Shown piece by piece: positions 15,279-17,599 of a stretch of DNA of 17,599 bases (position 1 is the stretch's first letter; each line of letters begins with the position of its first letter). The stretch covers positions 1 to 17,599 of the forward strand of contig CAKUXD010000035.1 in the NCBI GenBank assembly GCA_934699705.1. The letters are read 5' to 3'. The stretch is from an uncultured Candidatus Melainabacteria bacterium (lineage in GTDB: Bacteria; Cyanobacteriota; Vampirovibrionia; Gastranaerophilales; Gastranaerophilaceae). Below the pieces are notes generated by a model. The model was not told the origin of the DNA and ran no database searches. It saw nothing but the letters and a program-made list of their open reading frames with translations. Both the position numbers and the translations under genes were made by a program.

Positions 15279-16005
15279 TTTTTTAGGCTTGTGTGTTAAA
15301 AATTTAATAAACAGCATAAAATATACTTTGTCTGGAAACGTAAGATTTAAAAGTATTTTGGCACAGTCTGCGGCTATAAGCTATGATTCGCTACCAATTT
15401 CTATGGTGATTTCTTTTATTGCGGCTGCGGTTATTGCAATTCAGGTTGCAAAGCAATTTTTAATGTCAGGTGCGGACACTTATATTGGTGGAACAATTGC
15501 GGTAGTAATTATCAGAGAAATTGCCCCTGGATTTGCCGCATTAGCAATTGGCGCAAGAGCGGGTACTTCTATTTCAGCAGAAATAGCTAACATGCAGGTT
15601 ACATCTCAGGTTGATGCAATAAAAACCTTAAAAGTTGACCCTGTTGGATATTATTTTGCACCAAGAATTTTAGCAGGAGTTTTAACTGTACCTATGGTGG
15701 TTATTATCGCTGAATTAATAGGTATTTTAGGTGGATTATTGGTATCTAATATGACAATAGGATTGCACCCGAATAGATATATGAACTCCGTTTGGTTATG
15801 GCTAAACACAAGAGATATTTATATTAGTTTGTTAAAAGCTTCAATTTTTGGTGGCTTGGTTGCTCTTGTTTGTGCTACTCAAGGTTATATGACAAAAGGT
15901 GGCGCGAAAGACGTTGGTATTTCGACAACGCAAGCTGCGATTAAATCAACTGTTTATTTGTTAATAGCTGATTTATTAATTAATTTAGTATTTTATGTAA
16001 AATAA
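15271..16005 (+). CDS. mlaE: MlaE-family ABC lipid transporter permease
   Basis: This 244-residue inner-membrane protein is a typical MlaE/TGD1 permease. A short amphipathic start is followed by about five hydrophobic segments from residue 40 to 242. The family core is clear: REIAPGFAALAIGARAGTSI (86-105), then SAEIANMQVTSQVDAIKTL (106-124) and the PR-LAG-L-VP motif (PRILAGVLTVP at 134-144). It would act with an MlaF-type ATPase and an MCE protein to move phospholipid between inner and outer membranes, which implies a two-membrane cell. Neither partner is in the window, and a terminator follows the gene directly, so they are encoded elsewhere. Translation starts 8 bases inside the end of ilvE with no clear ribosome site, so coupling is likely. 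Confidence 0.88.
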   Translation: MISFLGLCVKNLINSIKYTLSGNVRFKSILAQSAAISYDSLPISMVISFIAAAVIAIQVAKQFLMSGADTYIGGTIAVVIIREIAPGFAALAIGARAGTSISAEIANMQVTSQVDAIKTLKVDPVGYYFAPRILAGVLTVPMVVIIAELIGILGGLLVSNMTIGLHPNRYMNSVWLWLNTRDIYISLLKASIFGGLVALVCATQGYMTKGGAKDVGISTTQAAIKSTVYLLIADLLINLVFYVK

Positions 16006-16030
16006 AAAAGCCCCAATCAGGGGCTTTTTT
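16004..16030. terminator. Strong bidirectional terminator
   Basis: AAAAAAGCCCC pairs with GGGGCTTTTTT around an AATCA loop, an 11 bp stem with T-runs in both orientations. It starts within the stop codon of mlaE and lies 7 bases past the stop of the convergent EF-hand gene (16037), so it serves both. Confidence 0.9.
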
Positions 16031-16036
16031 ATTGAG

Positions 16037-16600
16037 TTATTCGTTTTTATCAGAAGAACTATCGGATAAGTACCTGTAATCAAGTAAACTAGAATCTGAA
16101 GTACTTGAAGTGTCATAGTAAGTTGACATTTGTTTTAGCATGTTTGTTCTATCAGCTTTTCTTTGTTTTTCCACAGAGGATTCAACGCCGTATGCTTGAA
16201 TTTCAGCGTTTGTAACCTTACCGTCTTTGTTCTTATCAATTTCATTAAAATGAGAAACAACTGTTTCTAACAAAGAAGACGACATTCCTGTGCTGGTTCC
16301 TAATTGATAAAGTTGTTCTATTGTCATGCCTTGACGTGTTAAGTTAGATGTATATTCGTTTAATTCGTCTGCTGTAAGTTTACCATCTTTATTTTTATCA
16401 AAACTTGAAAAATTTGTTTGTAGATATGATTTAAAATTTTGATTTAATCCATTGCTAGAAATTGCAGAATTTGCGTCTTTACTAGCCAAATTAGCAAGCG
16501 TTACATCACCATTAAACGCATTTGCTAAAATACCAAATGTATTAGTCAATCCTGAATTCATTGAAGTAAATAATGAAGTTCCGTCTAAATATTTTGACAT
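16037..16600 (-). CDS. Small EF-hand calcium-binding-type protein
   Basis: This 187-residue protein has two canonical 12-residue EF-hand loops. Loop 1 runs from Asp68 to Glu79 (DKNKDGKLTADE) and loop 2 from Asp122 to Glu133 (DKNKDGKVTNAE). Both carry ligands at positions 1, 3, 5 and 12 and the central Gly, and each sits between helical stretches. Their first seven residues are identical, and spacing between loops is 54 residues, wider than in a compact calmodulin pair. The N-terminal 60 residues are Asn/Ser/Ala-rich without a signal peptide; the tail (161-187) is Ser/Asp-rich and probably disordered. GGAGG (16605-16609, read on the minus strand) lies 4 bases before the ATG. It probably binds Ca2+ as a sensor or structural protein; partners are unknown. 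Confidence 0.8.
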   Translation of the reverse strand: MSKYLDGTSLFTSMNSGLTNTFGILANAFNGDVTLANLASKDANSAISSNGLNQNFKSYLQTNFSSFDKNKDGKLTADELNEYTSNLTRQGMTIEQLYQLGTSTGMSSSLLETVVSHFNEIDKNKDGKVTNAEIQAYGVESSVEKQRKADRTNMLKQMSTYYDTSSTSDSSLLDYRYLSDSSSDKNE

Positions 16601-16623
16601 AGTGCCTCCAATCTTTTATTTGT

Positions 16624-16651
16624 ATTTTAATGAATTTTATCCAAAAATCAA
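16624..16651 (-). promoter_or_regulatory. Promoter for the EF-hand gene
   Basis: On the minus strand TTGATT (16651-16646), a 16-base spacer and TAAAAT (16629-16624) precede the GGAGG ribosome site and the ATG at 16600. The leader would be under 20 bases. Matches are 4 of 6 and 5 of 6 to consensus. Confidence 0.45.
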
Positions 16652-16676
16652 CCATACAAAAAGATTATTTTTATAA

Positions 16677-16709
16677 AAAAACTTCCAAGTTTTTGGCTTG
16701 GAAGTTTTT
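16677..16709 (-). terminator. Terminator downstream of the first coiled-coil gene
   Basis: AAAAACTTCCAAG pairs with CTTGGAAGTTTTT, a 13 bp stem with a 7-base loop (TTTTTGG). On the minus strand it is followed by a run of T. It lies 26 bases past the stop of the gene at 16736 and upstream of the EF-hand promoter, so the two minus-strand genes are separate transcripts. Confidence 0.8.
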
Positions 16710-16735
16710 GTTATGAAAGGAGAATTAATTTTTTA

Positions 16736-16897
16736 TTAAGCTAAACCGAATTTAGGAGTTGCTGCATCGATTGAGTTAGATTCAGCTTTTTCAACTGCTT
16801 GTAATTGTTTGTCGATGTAACTTACTTGTGTATCTAAAGCTTTTAATCTTGTTTCTAAAGTTTGAGATTGAGCTTGTAACATTGCTAATTGAGTTTT
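16736..16897. repeat. Direct repeat, copy 1 (shared 3' coding segment)
   Basis: This stretch matches 17438-17599 at 160 of 162 positions by direct reading. The two differences (ATC/ATT for Ile and AGT/AGC for Ser in the coding sense) are synonymous. Identity ends within a few bases of the shared stop codon. Confidence 0.9.
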
Positions 16898-17278
16898 GTT
16901 AGCTGCGTTGAAGATGCTTTCAGTTACAGCTGAAACGCCTTGAGCATATCTAGTACCAGCTTGTGAACCAACATAAGCTGCTTGTTGAGCACCGCTTACT
17001 TTTGTTTGTTCTTCTTCTGTTAAAGTAGCACCTGATTGTAATTTTTTGAATAAATCAGTTCCTAAGTAAGTCATAACTGCTTGAGATTGAGCTGCATTAG
17101 CGATACCGTTAGTGAATACGCTTGTCATATTTTTCATATCAGTCATTGCTTGTTGGAAGTCAGCAACTTTTTTAACTGCTTGTTCGTGTTTTTGAGAAAT
17201 AAGCATTTGTTCATATTGTTTTTCGTTCAATTTTCTTGTTAATTGAATTTTTCTTGCTGCGAATAATAAGAAACCCAT
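16736..17278 (-). CDS. Coiled-coil protein, tandem paralogue copy 1
   Basis: This is a 180-residue, almost wholly helical protein that I do not recognise. It opens with a short hydrophobic tip (MGFLLFAARK) too short and basic-flanked for a signal peptide. A Lys/Gln/Glu-rich helix follows (about 10-50), then an Ala/Gln/Gly-rich middle (57-127) and a heptad-patterned coiled coil (about 128-166, with Leu/Ile/Val at a/d positions). It ends in a conserved-looking tail (SNSIDAATPKFGLA). There is no Cys and only one Pro. GAGG lies about 8 bases before the ATG and a terminator follows. A second copy begins 160 bases upstream. The even composition and strong copy identity suggest an abundant structural or filament-type product, but this is inference. 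Confidence 0.7.
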   Translation of the reverse strand: MGFLLFAARKIQLTRKLNEKQYEQMLISQKHEQAVKKVADFQQAMTDMKNMTSVFTNGIANAAQSQAVMTYLGTDLFKKLQSGATLTEEEQTKVSGAQQAAYVGSQAGTRYAQGVSAVTESIFNAANKTQLAMLQAQSQTLETRLKALDTQVSYIDKQLQAVEKAESNSIDAATPKFGLA

Positions 17279-17373
17279 TGTTTTAATCCTCTTAATCTCT
17301 CGTACTTATATAAAGTATTTTTTTCTCAAAAAATTGCTTTTTTTGCTCTCTTTATCTTTACATTTCTTAATAA

Positions 17374-17405
17374 TAAGACATTCCTCTGTTAAAAGGAATG
17401 TCTTA
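17374..17405 (-). terminator. Hairpin between the tandem copies, possible weak terminator of copy 2
   Basis: TAAGACATTCCT pairs perfectly with AGGAATGTCTTA around CTGTTAAA, a 12 bp stem. It lies 33 bases past the stop of copy 2. The following minus-strand sequence is AT-rich but has no proper T-run, so it may be an inefficient terminator or an RNA-stabilising hairpin. Confidence 0.5.
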
Positions 17406-17437
17406 AATTATTGTTATTATTGATTTTTAACTATTTA

Positions 17438-17599
17438 TTAAGCTAAACCGAATTTAGGAGTTGCTGCATCAATTGAGTTAGATTCAGCTTTTTCAACTGC
17501 TTGTAATTGTTTGTCGATGTAGCTTACTTGTGTATCTAAAGCTTTTAATCTTGTTTCTAAAGTTTGAGATTGAGCTTGTAACATTGCTAATTGAGTTTT
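17438..17599 (-). CDS. Coiled-coil protein, tandem paralogue copy 2 (partial, runs off the window)
   Basis: Only the last 53 codons and the stop are inside the window; the 5' part lies beyond 17599. The visible residues, from KTQLAML to the TPKFGLA end, are identical to residues 128-180 of copy 1. They cover the C-terminal coiled coil and the tail. The gene is on the same strand, about 160 bases upstream of copy 1, and is separated from it by a hairpin. The perfect protein identity with only synonymous base changes shows that it is a functional paralogue rather than a decaying fragment. Confidence 0.8.
   Translation of the reverse strand, partial: KTQLAMLQAQSQTLETRLKALDTQVSYIDKQLQAVEKAESNSIDAATPKFGLA
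17438..17599. repeat. Direct repeat, copy 2
   Basis: This is the partner of 16736-16897, in direct orientation 702 bases away, cut by the window edge. The repeat probably continues beyond it. Confidence 0.9.

Noticed and set aside
15073..15317. Short open frames on both strands within the ilvE end
   Set aside because: They are shadows of ilvE; translations are low-complexity and no start signals exist.
16713..16739. Eight-codon plus-strand ORF (MKGELIFY) between the terminator and the coiled-coil gene
   Set aside because: It is too short, has no ribosome site and no sign of coding selection; it would end on the complement of another gene's stop.
17310..17360. A and T runs upstream of copy 1 that can pair as a hairpin
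   Set aside because: Only A-T pairing around TTGC in a very AT-rich stretch; chance explains it and no terminator is needed there.

Overview
The window is AT-rich (about 30% GC by eye), densely coding and uses the standard code. It looks like a Gram-negative-type chromosome: there is an MlaE-family permease, there are several signal peptides for export to a periplasm, and there are many TPR proteins. Gene style (Asn/Lys-rich proteins, TPR proteins, small coiled-coil and EF-hand proteins) suggests a gut Vampirovibrionia/Melainabacteria lineage (Gastranaerophilales). That assignment is inference from general resemblance, not proven by a marker gene. No tRNA, rRNA, CRISPR array, transposase or phage gene was seen, and no gene-free stretch exceeds 300 bases.

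Layout, left to right. The tail of an upstream gene (to 86) is followed by an AcsE-type methyltetrahydrofolate methyltransferase (120-1040). Next is a TTG-started, exported 730-residue TPR protein whose stop overlaps a small exported protein (1098-3700). A GT39-like membrane glycosyltransferase (3701-5344, minus) is divergent from a polyprenyl-phosphate sugar synthase-like GT2 (5385-6323, plus) across a 40-base gap. These two plausibly form a donor/acceptor pair for lipid-linked sugar transfer. A strong bidirectional hairpin terminator separates the GT2 from a minus-strand protein with a papain-like Cys/His/Asn-Asp signature (6353-7660). Divergent from that is a stand-alone TOPRIM (OLD-type) protein (7804-8745), whose best ribosome site points to a non-AUG start further upstream.

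The region 8717-14225 is a tight minus-strand operon, transcribed right to left. In order it encodes a membrane GT2 with a Cys-rich C-terminal domain, an exported TPR protein, a membrane-anchored calcineurin-type phosphoesterase, a metallo-beta-lactamase-fold hydrolase and a short exported TPR protein. Three of the four junctions overlap and the fourth has a 2-base gap, so the five are probably made together. They look like a cell-envelope glycan or surface assembly module of unknown product.

To the right, ilvE overlaps an mlaE-type permease gene (14364-16005, plus), closed by a strong terminator shared with a convergent EF-hand protein gene. The right edge holds two tandem minus-strand copies of a coiled-coil protein gene. 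The visible 53 C-terminal residues are identical between copies, while the DNA diverges shortly after the stop codon.
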